Source of the DNA: Akebia trifoliata
Taxonomy: Eukaryota; Streptophyta; Magnoliopsida; Ranunculales; Lardizabalaceae
Assembly: GCA_017979445.1 (NCBI GenBank)
Contig: CM030707.1
Coordinates: 19,210,586-19,274,585 of the forward strand
Direction of reading: 5' to 3'
DNA: 64,000 nucleotides
Shown here: positions 41,111 to 52,700 of the stretch, piece by piece
Position numbering within the stretch: the stretch's first letter is position 1
Layout of the letters: every line of letters starts with the position of its first letter
Program-made: the position numbers and the translations under genes
Notes under the pieces: generated by a model
What the model was told of the DNA's origin: nothing
The model's database searches: none
The model's input: the letters and a program-made list of their open reading frames with translations, nothing else

Positions 41111-42655
41111 GATGGGTAATTGGTTACTTGTGAAATCATCGACAAAAATAATTGAACCCCAAGTAATTTTCTCTATTCTATGTCGACAACCCTAATAAAC
41201 TACCCTAAATATTGTTTGTCAAGTATGATTATGGTCCCAACCGAGCTCCTTCAAATACATTAGCACCGTGTCCTATCTAGTAACTGATTATGCTAAAGGA
41301 AAATGAATGAAGAAGTAAATTATTGCGGGCATGCGACATCAATGTATTTGAAGGAATTCGCTTGGTTTTTAACATCGCTCCTTAGGAGTAGAAAATCTGA
41401 ATTCTTTCCAATCTCCTTCTTAGTTCATCCACCCTCCCATTTCTTATTTAATATTGAGGTGTCCTCATTTTCCCCTGTTTTTTCTTATAACAACTCGTTT
41501 TTTTAGAAGAATGTATGTTTAAATTGAGGCTTCAAGTGTATCAAAAATATAAAAATGATATGGATAATAGTTACAATAATATTTTAAGTGAAGATAAAAT
41601 TCAAGGTTTCAAGCTTGAGAATGAAAGAGAGTGCATTTTGGTCATCTTATCAGTTTTTCATTAGAACTATTAGAAAATAAAATGAAAGAAATATAAAAGG
41701 ATTTTTAAAAACTGAAGATTGGGGTGTTTATGTCTCTTAATGTTAGTCTCACATGGAGGACCAAGGTATTATAGATATCAATATGAAATGTTTACACCAA
41801 TTTATGATTTTTCAAAGTTGTAGGTAAAACTAATTAGCTATTAGAGATTAATATGATTTTTTTTTTTTTTTTACTTTAATCTACTTCATGTTATTAAACT
41901 GAATTAAATGTCATGTCAATCATACCTAGGTTTTGAATATTTGAATTGGACCGAGAATTTATGTCGAGTTGGATTCGAAGTTCAGGTTGTGACAATTATT
42001 GTATGAAATATAACAATAAAATTGTATTACTAATTAAATTTTCTTAATAATAGGATTTAAAAAGGTTTTATTGGGCTTGGAATCATTAGATTGGAATAAA
42101 AAGTGTCCTTGATAAATGTTGATAGCAAGAGTCGATCATTTAAAATGTAAAACAATTAGTAATGATAGTATTAAGTGTATAGAGTTTTGATGGAAGATGT
42201 TGCACATAGGCAACGATAAGGTAAAAGTGGAGACTAACATGATTAAGGGTCTGTATACAAAGTAACAATGATATTTTGATTATGCTAGTAAGTGAGATCA
42301 TCTTCAAAATGAGGAATAAAGAAGAGCTTAGAATTGAAAGGTATTGAATGAGTTCGAACAAAAATATTAGGTAGATTTATTTTTCTTTAATTTAATTATA
42401 CAAATAAAAAAAATGATATATGGTAAACTTGTTTTAATTTTCTTTTTTAAAATATTTTTGGATAATATCATATGATCTCATGATTGATGCATTATGTTGT
42501 TGAGATCAATGTTATGTTTGATGAATGTTGAAGTTGATGTTTGGGGCAAGACTATGGTCCATGTGCAAAGGTATCTAATGAGAAATATAGGGCAGATGTC
42601 CTTGGGTGTAACCCTAAAATCCCTCGAGGAAGATCCCATGCTTTGCGATGGAGAG
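41111..42655. other. AT-rich intergenic DNA, no gene seen
   Basis: No frame with recognisable content. Poly(T) near 41860. Confidence 0.4.
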
Positions 42656-42784
42656 CCTGACTAAGCTAGTGTAAAAATCGATGACCAGAGCTCGACCAAG
42701 TTGGTGTGAAAATTGGTGATGAGAGGTGGACCAAGTTAATGTGAAAATCGATGATGATAACAACGTCAAGTTGGTGTGCAAATT
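42656..42784. repeat. 35-bp minisatellite, about 3.7 units
   Basis: Units at 42656, 42691, 42726 and 42761 share 'gaccaagttggtgtgaaaat' with substitutions, spaced exactly 35 bp. Confidence 0.88.
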
Positions 42785-43082
42785 GAACCATTGCATGTGG
42801 TATATCATATAATTACTTCATATTATTCTTTAGAATCATATGCATTTTATACAGTTGTTCATAATTATATACGATATTCATAGTGAAATTCATAATACTA
42901 AAAATAGAGAAACACCAAATTAAGAATTTAACACCAAGGTAAAAACATCCAATTTATGAAAAAATAATAATAAAAATAGAGCGGAAAATTTCAATAAAAA
43001 AAGGGGGAAAAAATAACAAACAGAGTACCCACCCAAATGCCTTCAAGTGGACGAAATCATGGGAAGAAACCCAAAAGTACCC

Positions 43083-43973
43083 TCACTCAGGACAATAAGG
43101 CTTACCCAAACTGGCCCTATGACTTGGAATAGTGAAGTGCCTTAACCTACCCTCTTGAGTCCTCATATACCCTTCACACAAAAAAGCCTTAGAAAACTTG
43201 TCCTCCACAACTCTATCCACATCATGCACAAACACATCAGTTTCCCCATCTTCTCTATTCCTTGCCATCATTCCAGCTGTATATATAGCACTCATCCTCC
43301 CTGGTGCATCTTCATGGTACCCTGTTGGTGCATCAACCATGATCAAATCCCACTTTGTCTCATACACCTCATTAGGTACACCCTTCAATGCAAGTGAACA
43401 TTTGGAAAATCGAGGATCACCCACAACCCTACAATCCTCTCCCTTGCCAATCTTCATCAGATCTTCTGCTTGGTTTACCTTGCTATCATACACCACATGG
43501 TAAGATAATAACGTGGGGAACCTCTCACTGATTTGATCTATCCATGATTTGTCTTCCTCTAGAAAAACTGTACGGCCACCATGATTTAGAGTTCTCCACA
43601 TGAGGCTATCATGACCAAGTCCAAAGACTAAGAAGTTGCATGGGGACTTATTTTCTAGGACTTGAGCTGTTACTGAGATTTCTTTGAGTGTTTGTTGTGG
43701 TGTGATGTCTGAAGTTGTGTAGTGGATGAGTGCTTGTGTGATGGAAGGTGGGATCTTAGTGCAAGTAGGTGTGGAGAGAGGCAGAGGTGGGCAAGCTGTT
43801 GATGATGTCGATGGTTCTTCCACGGGTGTTGATGCTTTTGATGACTGGCTTTGTGGGTTTTGTTGGGCAGATGATGAAAATGTTGATCTTAGGACCAAGA
43901 GGAGGAGACATGCAAGGAGGAAACAAAGAAGGAGAAGCTTAAGATTGAGAGGGTATTGGGTTTTTGACCTCAT
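43083..43973 (-). CDS. GXM: Glucuronoxylan 4-O-methyltransferase (DUF579, GXM-like)
   Basis: Transfers a methyl group from S-adenosylmethionine to O-4 of glucuronic acid side chains on xylan in the Golgi, for secondary cell walls. The 296-residue single-exon frame is of usual family length. It has a short basic N-terminus, one membrane anchor (about residues 10-28, LKLLLLCFLLACLLLLVL) as in type II Golgi proteins, and a Ser/Pro-rich stem (about 32-75). The DUF579 domain follows: NFLVFGLGHDSLMW (113-126, the SAM-binding region), TVFLEED (135-141), YHVVYD (158-163), DAPTGYHEDAPGRM (214-227), ETDVFVHDVDR (244-254) and RLRHFTIPSHRA (276-287). The DAPTGYHE...GRMSAIYTAG wording matches the GXM clade better than IRX15, which is in the same family but lacks proven methyltransferase activity. 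The ATG at 43973 is the first with the membrane anchor in frame. Which GXM paralogue (1, 2 or 3) is not decided. Confidence 0.93.
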   Translation of the reverse strand: MRSKTQYPLNLKLLLLCFLLACLLLLVLRSTFSSSAQQNPQSQSSKASTPVEEPSTSSTACPPLPLSTPTCTKIPPSITQALIHYTTSDITPQQTLKEISVTAQVLENKSPCNFLVFGLGHDSLMWRTLNHGGRTVFLEEDKSWIDQISERFPTLLSYHVVYDSKVNQAEDLMKIGKGEDCRVVGDPRFSKCSLALKGVPNEVYETKWDLIMVDAPTGYHEDAPGRMSAIYTAGMMARNREDGETDVFVHDVDRVVEDKFSKAFLCEGYMRTQEGRLRHFTIPSHRASLGKPYCPE

Positions 43974-44510
43974 GGTTACAAATGGGGTTTGAAGGTTTGA
44001 GCTGTTTTTTGAGGTTATAACTTTGCTTGGGTTGAGAGAAGGAGAGAGAGAATTGGAGAAAAGTCAATAGTTTGGGTTTTGGTTTGATTGGTGTTGATGA
44101 GTTAAGGAAGATAGTGTTGGAGAGAAGTTTGGGGTTGAATTTTAGGTCATATTTTAGTAGTCTTATTGAAGAAAGTAGGGTAGCTTGAAGAGGAAGGAGA
44201 GTCTTGGAAGTATTCATTGCTTTGGTTGTTTTATTGGATTCTTGAAGTTGCAGCAAAGGAGCGGTTAGATAGTTGATGAAGACGACATGGGAGCTACTAG
44301 TGATTTTGGTGGAAGTGGTTAGGTACTATGTAGATGTAGATGTAGATGATAGTTTTGCTGTCTCCAGTGTACAGAAAATTTGACGTCTTTCCATATAAAA
44401 TTGACATATGGATCCAAGTACAAGCCTACGATTAATCCAACAGCTAGGAATCACTTTTCATGCTGACTTGTAAGGTCCAGGTGTATGTGTGGCACACGTG
44501 TATGATGTTA
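43974..44510 (-). promoter_or_regulatory. 5' flank of the GXM-like gene
   Basis: A TATA-like TTTTATATGG (minus strand, about 44390-44399) could place the transcription start near 44360. An upstream ATG at 44256 opens a 105-codon frame that overlaps the GXM start in another frame, a possible upstream ORF. A CACGTG G-box lies at 44495-44500. All are sequence matches only. Confidence 0.4.
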
Positions 44511-45137
44511 CTACCACTGATTGGTTCACTAGAATGCATCTGAGAAAATATTGAGATCATCTTGGTGGGACCCGTCAAAAGGTGGGTCCTGGGCTGGGAC
44601 CATCTCTGATATCTTTTAGATCTACGTCAATGGTTTATTAAATAACTAAATAAATATCCCACTTTAAAAGTTGATAATTTGAACTTTAATCGATCATGAT
44701 TCATGAGGATTCGTGGATAATTTTGTATGGATCAGGTGCAGGGCAGGTTTCCTTAGAACATGATAGTTGGCATGGTAGGTATGAATAACAAATCTTGACG
44801 TTTCAGGAACATCAACCAAAAGGAAAAAAGAATAATTGAGAGTTGCACTGATCCCAAGGCATACTGAGGATGAAACACCCTACACTCATCCAATTTATCT
44901 ATGTATACTTTTTTTTATTTATAATTATAGTTATAATTTTTTAAGTGATATATATTTGTTATGGTATAATGATTGGAATGAAATGGATATATGAATTTTA
45001 ATTATATAGGTATATTTTTACAAATGAATATTTTTCATAAGTTTAATTTTTTTTAAAAATTCTATCGAAATTATTTGAAAGAAATCTATATCGTAATTAA
45101 ATTTTGAAGATCTTAAATCGGGAGCATAGACACAATA
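44511..45137. other. AT-rich DNA, no gene seen
   Basis: Nothing recognised. Confidence 0.4.
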
Positions 45138-45265
45138 GGTGCCAACTAGTTTAGTTGGTAAAATCTTTTGGTGATGATATCATAGACTTGGGTTTAATTC
45201 TCGCGGGCACCAAGTTATTGAATTCATTGAAAACATGTTTGCCACCCGTAGAAAAAAAAAAAAAA
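45138..45265 (+). mobile_element. tRNA-derived SINE
   Basis: Starts GGTGCCAACTAG, with A-box TAGTTTAGTTGG (45147-45158), B-box-like GGGTTTAATTCTC (45190-45202), then ttgccacccgtag and poly(A) from 45252. It looks like a tRNA but does not fold into a full cloverleaf with a proper acceptor end, and the poly(A) tail marks a retroposon. Target duplication not clear. Confidence 0.75.
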
Positions 45266-45947
45266 CAAAAAACAAAACAAAACAAGAGGTCTAATCTGAT
45301 TATTAGTACGAACTCCAAAGTATATGTTATCTTTAAATCCATATGGCTGCACAAGAGAGAATTAAGTACTTAGAGAGGGACTGTGGCCCGCACACCAACT
45401 CTTCATGGTAGGACTGGGACTTAATTTAGCTTGCATTGAGAATTAAGGAGTTTAGACAAATGAGAATTGAGTGCATGGAAATGGACTGGGGCACAACAAA
45501 ACTCTTCATGGGCAAGGTTATAGGCCATAATTTTGCTTACATTGAGCTGCCCATTGATAACCCTAGATCAAGCACATGTAAATTATTTTGAATCAAACAA
45601 AGGTGACTCCTTGGGAGCACAAAGGGTATCAATGGTTGAAATCAAAGACATTGATCAACAAATCCAAAGTTATGATACTTGCACTGATACCAAAAGACGA
45701 TCAAGATCATGTTGTAGACACCCTGAACTTGTTTGGGCAGTCCTAAAGGCATTTTTAGGAGCTTACCATGACCCAAATTTCCAAAATAAAGAGTCGAGGA
45801 GCCGGCGAGAAAGTACGTATGTTTTACAATAAAACAAAGTATGAATGCCTTAAAAGGAGGATCAATTCCTTGGCGCTTGGAAACATGGTTGCATAGGATC
45901 AAAATTGTTCTCTCTTTGATAACTTGGGAGGTGCAGCATGGAGTCCA
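45266..45947. other. Non-coding DNA with diverged direct repeats
   Basis: 'aactcttcatggtaggactgggac' type text at about 45400 recurs at about 45500 ('aaactcttcatgggcaaggt'), each preceded by 'gagaattaag/gagaattgag'. The plus-strand frame at 45533-45832 has no recognised domain. Confidence 0.4.
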
Positions 45948-46138
45948 ACTTTGAAGCAGGCAGCCCATTTCAAAATTTGAAGGAACCCTTCTTGACATAT
46001 ACAAGACACATGGCGTTTTGAATTTATTTCACCCCTTACAATTCTGCCAAAATTTGAAATACCTCCTTGGAAATGCCTCGTGTAGTCCAATGGAAAGGGT
46101 TTCTTCAAAATTTTGAAGCGGGCTGCCCGCTTCAAAGG
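45948..46138. repeat. Imperfect inverted repeat, about 46-bp arms
   Basis: 45948-45993 (ctttgaagcaggcagcccat...) is the reverse complement, with a few changes, of 46092-46138 (...gcgggctgcccgcttcaaag). The loop is about 100 bp. Confidence 0.8.
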
Positions 46139-47550
46139 ATTTTCCTTCAGCATGCTTGGAGAGAGAAGAATGCCATAGCTGACGCCCTAGAAAATTTTGG
46201 CCTCCAAAGTTTGAATTCTGCTGTATTTCTTGATGTGTCTAGTCTTCCTCTAATAGTTTTGCTTCTGGGTAGACTCTCATGCAAGGACCAACACAATTTT
46301 TCACAATCGTGTCCAGCAATGGATCAACTCTACTAGTTTATGTTACATTTTTGGTCTCTACTGCCATGTGGCACTACTCCCACATGGTTTTCTTGATCAC
46401 ATTCACATGGATCCGTTTTATTGTAGACCAGAATCCCTTAATAATGATTGTTTAAGGTGTTTTTACACCTTAACCCTCCAAATAAACTCTTTTACCTTGT
46501 TGCAATTAAGTTTTCAACGGCTTAAAGCTAATGTTCCAAGTTTTTCTCTAGAGAAAATCGTAAGAGTCAATTACCATCTTGACCCCAATCAAATTGGATC
46601 GTGTGAGATGATAATTGACCATTAAGACCCTTTATTTAAAGACAATTCTCTACCCTTATCAAGGTAATTATTGAAATTCAAGTTCATCTCTAGTGTTTGA
46701 ACGTTTTTGTCCCTCAAAAAATTCTCTCAAAAAGCTTAGAGATAATTACTCTCTTAACCTCAATTAATTAAAACACATGGGAGAGTAATTGACTCTTAAG
46801 CCCCCCACGTTTTGGATACTCTATACCATTTGTCAAGACTTTCCTTGAAATTATCTCTCTCTTCTCAATGGCATGGACACTCTTATCCTTCAAAGAATTT
46901 TCTAAAGACCTTGAGGAGCACTCTTAAACTTTGATCATCTTGATTGGTTTGACTAATTAATGTGTAATTTAACCATCAAGACCTCTTTAATGAAGGATAA
47001 TCAAGGTCTACTACTTTAGAACTTTTACAATTAAATTGAACTTGTCATGTGTAGACCATTATATCCACATGGATTTAGAATTACTTATAAATAGAGAGAC
47101 CTCTTAAGACTTGAGGAAATCAACTCCCTTGGCTCCAAAACACTATCGAATTCCTTTCTCAAGCTTTGTCAAGGCATCAAAATTTTGTCTAAGTACATTC
47201 TCAAGACCATTTGAAAGTTCAAGAATGAAAGAAAAGAGAAGAAGACCAAGGTAGGCCTTGTGTTTAGTTACTTTACTCTTCTATATATGCATCCCCTTTC
47301 CCACTTCTAGTCCCTTTTTCCCTTTTTTATATCAGAGCCTTAAATCACCAAGCCCCTACTCTTTGCTTGGAATTAAACCTCAATGTAAGGCCTAGGTGAA
47401 AGAAGAAGTAGGATCCTCTAGGAAAGTTTTAGAATATAATTCATGTAGATCCTTCTAGGTGCATTCATTTAGTGTAAGCATACTTAAATAGAAAAATTAG
47501 CCAAAGAGTATATCCTCATCATTAAGTGATCCCTACAATTGTAAGACCAT
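46139..47550 (+). mobile_element. Possible retroelement remnant with LTR-like promoter
   Basis: A short frame near 46155-46215 reads AWREKNAIADALENFG, resembling the end of retroelement RNase H (R-E-x-N-x-x-A-D-A-L). Further on, 46500-47000 repeats 'gagtcaattaccatcttgac' themes, and a TATA box (ataaatagagagacctc, about 47090) is followed by a transcribed-leader-like stretch. Ends not found; the class is uncertain. Confidence 0.35.
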
Positions 47551-47640
47551 AATAAGTTCCTAGTGAGCTTCTCATCCATAACATGATTACCCTATAATAA
47601 GTTCCTAGTGAGCTTCTCATCCATAACATGATTACCCTAT
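47551..47640. repeat. Perfect 45-bp tandem duplication
   Basis: 47551-47595 and 47596-47640 are identical (aataagttcctagtgagctt ... ttaccctat). The lack of any mismatch implies a recent event. Confidence 0.97.
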
Positions 47641-47921
47641 AGTAAGGACCATCATCATGTTAAATCACATATAGTATCATATTCATCTTTAAGGGCAATG
47701 CATATGGGAAGGGAGCAAACCCACGTCATGAGTTTCCATGAGGTGATCCCCACCATAGTAAGTCTCTAATAAGCTCACCTTGCACAATAGACGCCCATGT
47801 AGGTTGGCATGCATACGCTTATATATATATATACATACTAAATTCACCTTGTGCATCATGTATATTTAAGAGTATGAACGGTAAAATCATACAAAGACTA
47901 CTTCAATTCATGAAGTGGTTC
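47641..47921. other. Intergenic DNA, no gene seen
   Basis: A short (TA)n lies near 47820-47832. Nothing else. Confidence 0.4.
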
Positions 47922-48188
47922 TTCATGTGAAAAAGCTCATATCCGATGGCCCATGGTCATTGAATTTCACAAAATTCAATAGATCAAGACATCGAATGAA
48001 ATTTTTTCTTTTTGATGGGCCGAAACCATCAAATTAATGTAGCATGGGAGAAATTTGATTGCTCTTAGTCGTCGAAAGAGCAATCAAATTTGAGGAATGT
48101 CAAAATTTCAATGGTCCTAGGCCGGCGAAATTTAGTTTCTAAAATTCGTGGGCCTTTGCCCTTCGAATTTTCCAGTTTTCACGTAGTG
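47922..48188. mobile_element. CACTA-type MITE, copy 1
   Basis: The right end ttttcacgtagtg matches CACTACGTGAAAA. The left end is decayed (ttcatgtgaaaa). TTC flanks both sides. The interior ('attcgtgggcctttgcc', 'catgggagaaatttga') is shared with copies at 50238, 57842 and 63746. Confidence 0.7.
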
Positions 48189-48448
48189 TTCCTTCACTTA
48201 ATTACCAACATAAAATTCTCACTCAATTTTGGGTACATCAAACTTGTACGCATCTTCATAAAAACGGGGTTAAGAGTCAAAAGAGTACTACTCTCATGGA
48301 TTGTTACACTCAACTCTAATCAAAAGTAAAAAATCCCAATTAGTGGGAACATTCCATTTACATCATCATACATTCACACACTTAGACTTCATACACCAAT
48401 GCTTGTGTCATCATATATATATGTGTGTCTGTGTGTGTGTGTGTGTGT
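48189..48448. other. Intergenic DNA with (GT)n
   Basis: (GT)n at about 48421-48448 precedes the poly(T) end of a SINE. No gene. Confidence 0.5.
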
Positions 48449-48547
48449 TTTTTTTTTTTTTTTGATGTGTAAGCTGGACTTGAACCCCACGACCTCAAAG
48501 TTGTTTTGCAATGTGTCAAATCAATTGAGCTATAGGTCTGAGCCCCT
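48449..48547 (-). mobile_element. tRNA-derived SINE, minus strand
   Basis: The minus strand reads ggggctcagacc, A-box-like TATAGCTCAATTGA, then B-box GGGTTCAAGTCC (plus 48477-48488), and ends in poly(A) (poly(T) at 48449-48463 on the plus strand). A short SINE or truncated copy. Confidence 0.7.
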
Positions 48548-48893
48548 ATCATATTACTAATCCAAAAAATGCCTTTTCAAAATAAGATAGAATTCTCATA
48601 CATGATCAAGACTAGGTAACCATCACCTTGGTGGGAAGGATGGGGTGTCTTAACACCTTCCTCATCCTTCAACCGAACCTCCTCATCCATTCTCATGATT
48701 CTTATGATTAAACTAATTTGAAATCAGTTTAGAAAAATTATTTTTAGATGGCCATTCACACTTCAAATCTATGAATGGTGGTGACTCCAAAATCGATGTA
48801 GTGTGAAGGTTTTTCGAACGAAACATACCTACAATAGAGTTTGATGGAATCTCTCCTACGATAAAGAAGAGAAGAATCAACTATTCCAACTCT

Positions 48894-48894
48894 T

Positions 48895-48930
<36 letters not shown>
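48894..48930. repeat. (GT)n(GA)n microsatellite
   Basis: Compound dinucleotide repeat, perfect in both parts. Confidence 0.95.
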
Positions 48931-48935
48931 GTAAA

Positions 48936-49037
48936 CCAACAGGTTAGTGGTTAGTAATTATTAGGTGAAGGTGGGTTTCGTACCTAGGTCATGGTATCAA
49001 ACAGTCATAGAATTAAACCAACTTAGCAAGCTGCCAT
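48936..49037 (-). mobile_element. SINE relic related to 3776-4310
   Basis: On the minus strand, 'cttgctaagttggtttaa' (A-box) and 'ggtacgaaaccc' (B-box), then 'taattactaaccactaac' toward the 3' end. Shares head and tail order with 3776-4310. The 3' end abuts the (GA)n tract. Confidence 0.5.
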
Positions 49038-49690
49038 AGTCATCACCTACTATATATAAACCACTATAATGCTAAAAACATTTTAGGATATCTCTGTTTA
49101 CATCTATTTATAGAAAATTAAGAAATCAAAGTAACCTAAATGTAATAAACTCTGTCATGGAACACTTCTAATCAACTTATATAGTTCTAATTAATATATT
49201 TCCTATGAGAACAAACAATTTAAATAGATAAATCACAAACTACTTGAGCGGTATATATTCCTTGACTAAGGGCTTTTTTACAGTCCACAATTATCAGTTC
49301 TAGGACAAATGGTCCAAGCTCTAGACCACCAGAATTAGTGGATGACGCCTCGCACCAAGGAGATATGGAGTTGGGTAGTGTCAATGAACCCTCAAAATTG
49401 AGGATTTTCCAGGAAAAAAATTATCAAAATTTAGAGGCCAAGGCATCAATAATAATATAAAAGTGTTTCATACTTTCAAACATATATATGTTTAAACCAC
49501 CATGACAATTCTTAAATAGGACATACATCATAACACTCTTCTACCAATGTTACATAAACCATAACAAACCCAATATAATCTGTCATTCTTGACCTATATA
49601 TAAAACACAACCATAAGGAAATATGTCAACCAATATAATCTATTACAACAATCCTCTCACTTTACCATAATTAGTACTTAAATAAACTAT
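49038..49690 (-). other. 3' flank of the AGL12-like gene
   Basis: AT-rich DNA just past the MADS stop codon, probably containing its 3' UTR. No poly(A) signal can be chosen with confidence. Confidence 0.4.
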
Positions 49691-49786
49691 TTAGAAGTTG
49701 AATATTCCATTGGGTATGGTTAGTGGGTGTGGAATTCCTATTATGTCTGGTGGAAAATCAAAAATCCTATTTTGCTCTTCTACTAT
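49691..49786 (-). CDS. AGL12: AGL12-like terminal exon 7
   Basis: Acceptor tgtgcag|ata. 31 codons plus TAA. Starts IVEEQNRIFDF and ends HPLTIPNGIFNF, the clade's short C-terminal motif. Confidence 0.88.
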   Translation of the reverse strand: MVEEQNRIFDFPPDIIGIPHPLTIPNGIFNF

Positions 49787-52700
49787 CTGCACAAAATACA
49801 AAAACAAATTAAATATATAAGCCTAATTAAAGTGAACTGTTATATGGCCCAAGTTTGTGTTTATTGGCCCAAGAACGTTTATATATCATACCTGACCAAA
49901 ATGCCCCATTTTCTTTTTAGTACTAATTATACTTTTTACACTTCTGAAACTACAGGCATTTTAGTCAAACAAAAACAAAAATTCTTGACCATATAAAATA
50001 CGAGTCGTGCTACACTGCATTCAACGCTGGACTGAGCTGGACTGATGTCACAATGCACAAATAACCATTGATTTATTTTCTCAAGATACAAGTTAAAAAA
50101 TCAATGGTTTTTTATGCACTGCCACATCGCAGTGTTGAACATTGTCCAACGAAGGCAGTCCAGCATTTTCCATAAACTACATATACAATCTTGGCCATAG
50201 CACCTCATTAATTACACAAGAAAATATATGGTGTTTACACAATGTGAAAAAATTCCAAATTTGATGATACTGGGCTGTCAAATTTCATAAAATTCGACAG
50301 ATCAAATGGTCGAATTTTTCATTGTCAAATTTTATTTTTCGACCAGCTGAAACTGTCAAATTAATGAAGGATGGGAGAAATTCAACAGCTCTAAACTATC
50401 AAATTTGAGAACATCAAGAATTTTGACAGTCCTAGACCTTCAAAATTCAGTTTCTAAAATTCGTGGGTCTTTGCCTGTCAATTTTTCAGTTTTCTCGTAG
50501 TGTTATTGGGAGTTTTTCTATTGTTACCTTTCCTTGAAGATATTCATTCGCCATTTCTAGTATCCCCTCCTTTAAATAAAACAAATAATTCCATGTCTTA
50601 AAACTATATTTGACAAAACAAATACGGAAATAAAATAAAATTTTAAATTGGATTTATTTGATAGAAACACTTACTATGCGAATGGTATAATGCATCATTC
50701 ATATGGGCCAACATCCCAGCAAAGGCAATATTTTCTAAACTTATGCAAAATTTGCTTAAACTTGATTATTTTAAAATGATTAAATAAATAAATTTTAATA
50801 ATCTAAGAAGCCTTGCCTTCTCCAAAAATACTCTCACTCTCTGGCCTTGAAGAATAAGAAGACCTCAAGTTTTTAAAAAGCAACTAAAGTAGGAAAAGTA
50901 GAATAGTCTTAGAGTTTTTTTTAGGCTCTTCCCTTTTTAATCACCTCTTTTTCTTTTTCTTTTTCTTGTAATGTAGAAGCATTTGTGAGCAAACCACCCC
51001 TTAAATCTACCTATGCCATCTGGTAACCTTATTTGGGGATTGCCTTTAAATAAGTAACAGGAAGATGATGGAGGAAGGGTACCTTAGATTTAAAATTTCA
51101 TTTTCTTCACTACTATTTGTAAATAAAAAGAGCAAGATCAACATATTAAGAATTTCTTCTAAGACACAAGCATCATTGTCATTGCCTAGATCAAGAATCC
51201 CACAATACTTGAGTATATTTGCATCGTGTAGTACAAATTTCAATAAGGAAAATTTAGGGTGTTGAGTGTATATTTTCCTCCATTCTCGGCTGTATCATGC
51301 CCAAGTTAAGTCTCGTGACCCTCTTATATTCATAGTGATAAAAAGTAAAAGAAACAACTCAAGAAAGTTGGAAAATGGCACACAATTTTCCTTGTGTGTT
51401 TACCATTGATTCAAAGAATATTTATAGAGGTTTCTGTGTTGGAATTTTAATGAAAATTATTTTTTTTTTGGATTTTTTTTAAATTAATTTTTTTTTTTTT
51501 GTAGTTCAATTAAATAGTAGTTTTTAAAAGAATTGAATTGTTATTGGCTAAGGACATTAGGGATCAAGTTGGAAATATGTTCTTGCAATGAAAGAAAATT
51601 TCATCGAATGAGTTCTCGTGATTTCCTAAATGGATTAGAGTTCTTACCTTCCTAGAGTTCCTTCCAATTTGGTGATGGGGTGGAATTGGAAAGGAAAACT
51701 CTTTAAAGAGGAAAGTAGTAGCCATCCCCTACTGTGTATGATCGTAAGAGAGAATCCTATTGTTTTGATCATACAAAAGAAAATGGTAAAACACCATTGT
51801 TTTGGCTTAAGGCATATTATAGTTCGAAGAAGGGAAATCGATCGTCGATTCGATAGAAGAGCAAGGGATCAGGATTCGTCATTATTTTGATTTGAATCTA
51901 GTTTTGTATCAATTTATAGAGCATCACAGGCTTATTGCTGGATTTTGTTCTTGTTGATCTTATTTCTCGAGTTTCATTGAAGGTACGTGATTTGAATTCA
52001 TTAAGATTTCAGTTGATTGAATTGATTGTTAAGTGTGAAATATAAGATCACATCCCACAATTGGTATCAGAGTCAAATTGTAGCTCTTGCATTTAACTTT
52101 TGATTAAATTCTTAATGAAGATAAATGAGTTTTCATTTCACTATTAAATCCTTTTCAATTTCAATTTTGATATTGATTTCTTTGTAAAACCCATCAGGAT
52201 TTTCGATTTTGTACCGTTGGTAATCGGAGATTAGATCATCAATCTCATCTCCATAGATTCCAGCCTCAACCACGGGACATTGAACCCATCATAACCTCAT
52301 AGTGGTGTCAATTTCATCATGCTTTGTGTTTTCTTCTTAGAGAAGATGAAGTTGATGGACTTTGAGTTTCATTAAACTATTGGAGTGGGCCCCATTAAAA
52401 TTTTGACTTTTTGCTATCATTTTGTTAAAGAATTAAATATTATTTTAATATTTATTTACTTACTAACTTCTTTAGTCATATGATGGCACAACATGATTGA
52501 CTACATTTTGTTAAAGAATATTAAGTCGTTTACATTAAAGAATGCATTAATTTTGTTAAGAGGACCGTATGATCAAAACATTAAAGAATTTGTTTATTTA
52601 TTTGATTGATATAAAATGCATATTTATACCCTTGGACTATAATTGAAGTCCAATTAAAGCCTATGAGTAGTCGATTCGAAGATCTTTTCAAGACCAATTG

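Noticed and set aside
45138..45212. Possible tRNA gene (A and B boxes present)
   Set aside because: No proper acceptor stem or anticodon arm could be drawn, and a poly(A) tail follows; SINE is the better reading.
48477..48547. Possible tRNA gene on the minus strand
   Set aside because: Same reason: pol III boxes but poly(A)-ended, truncated structure.
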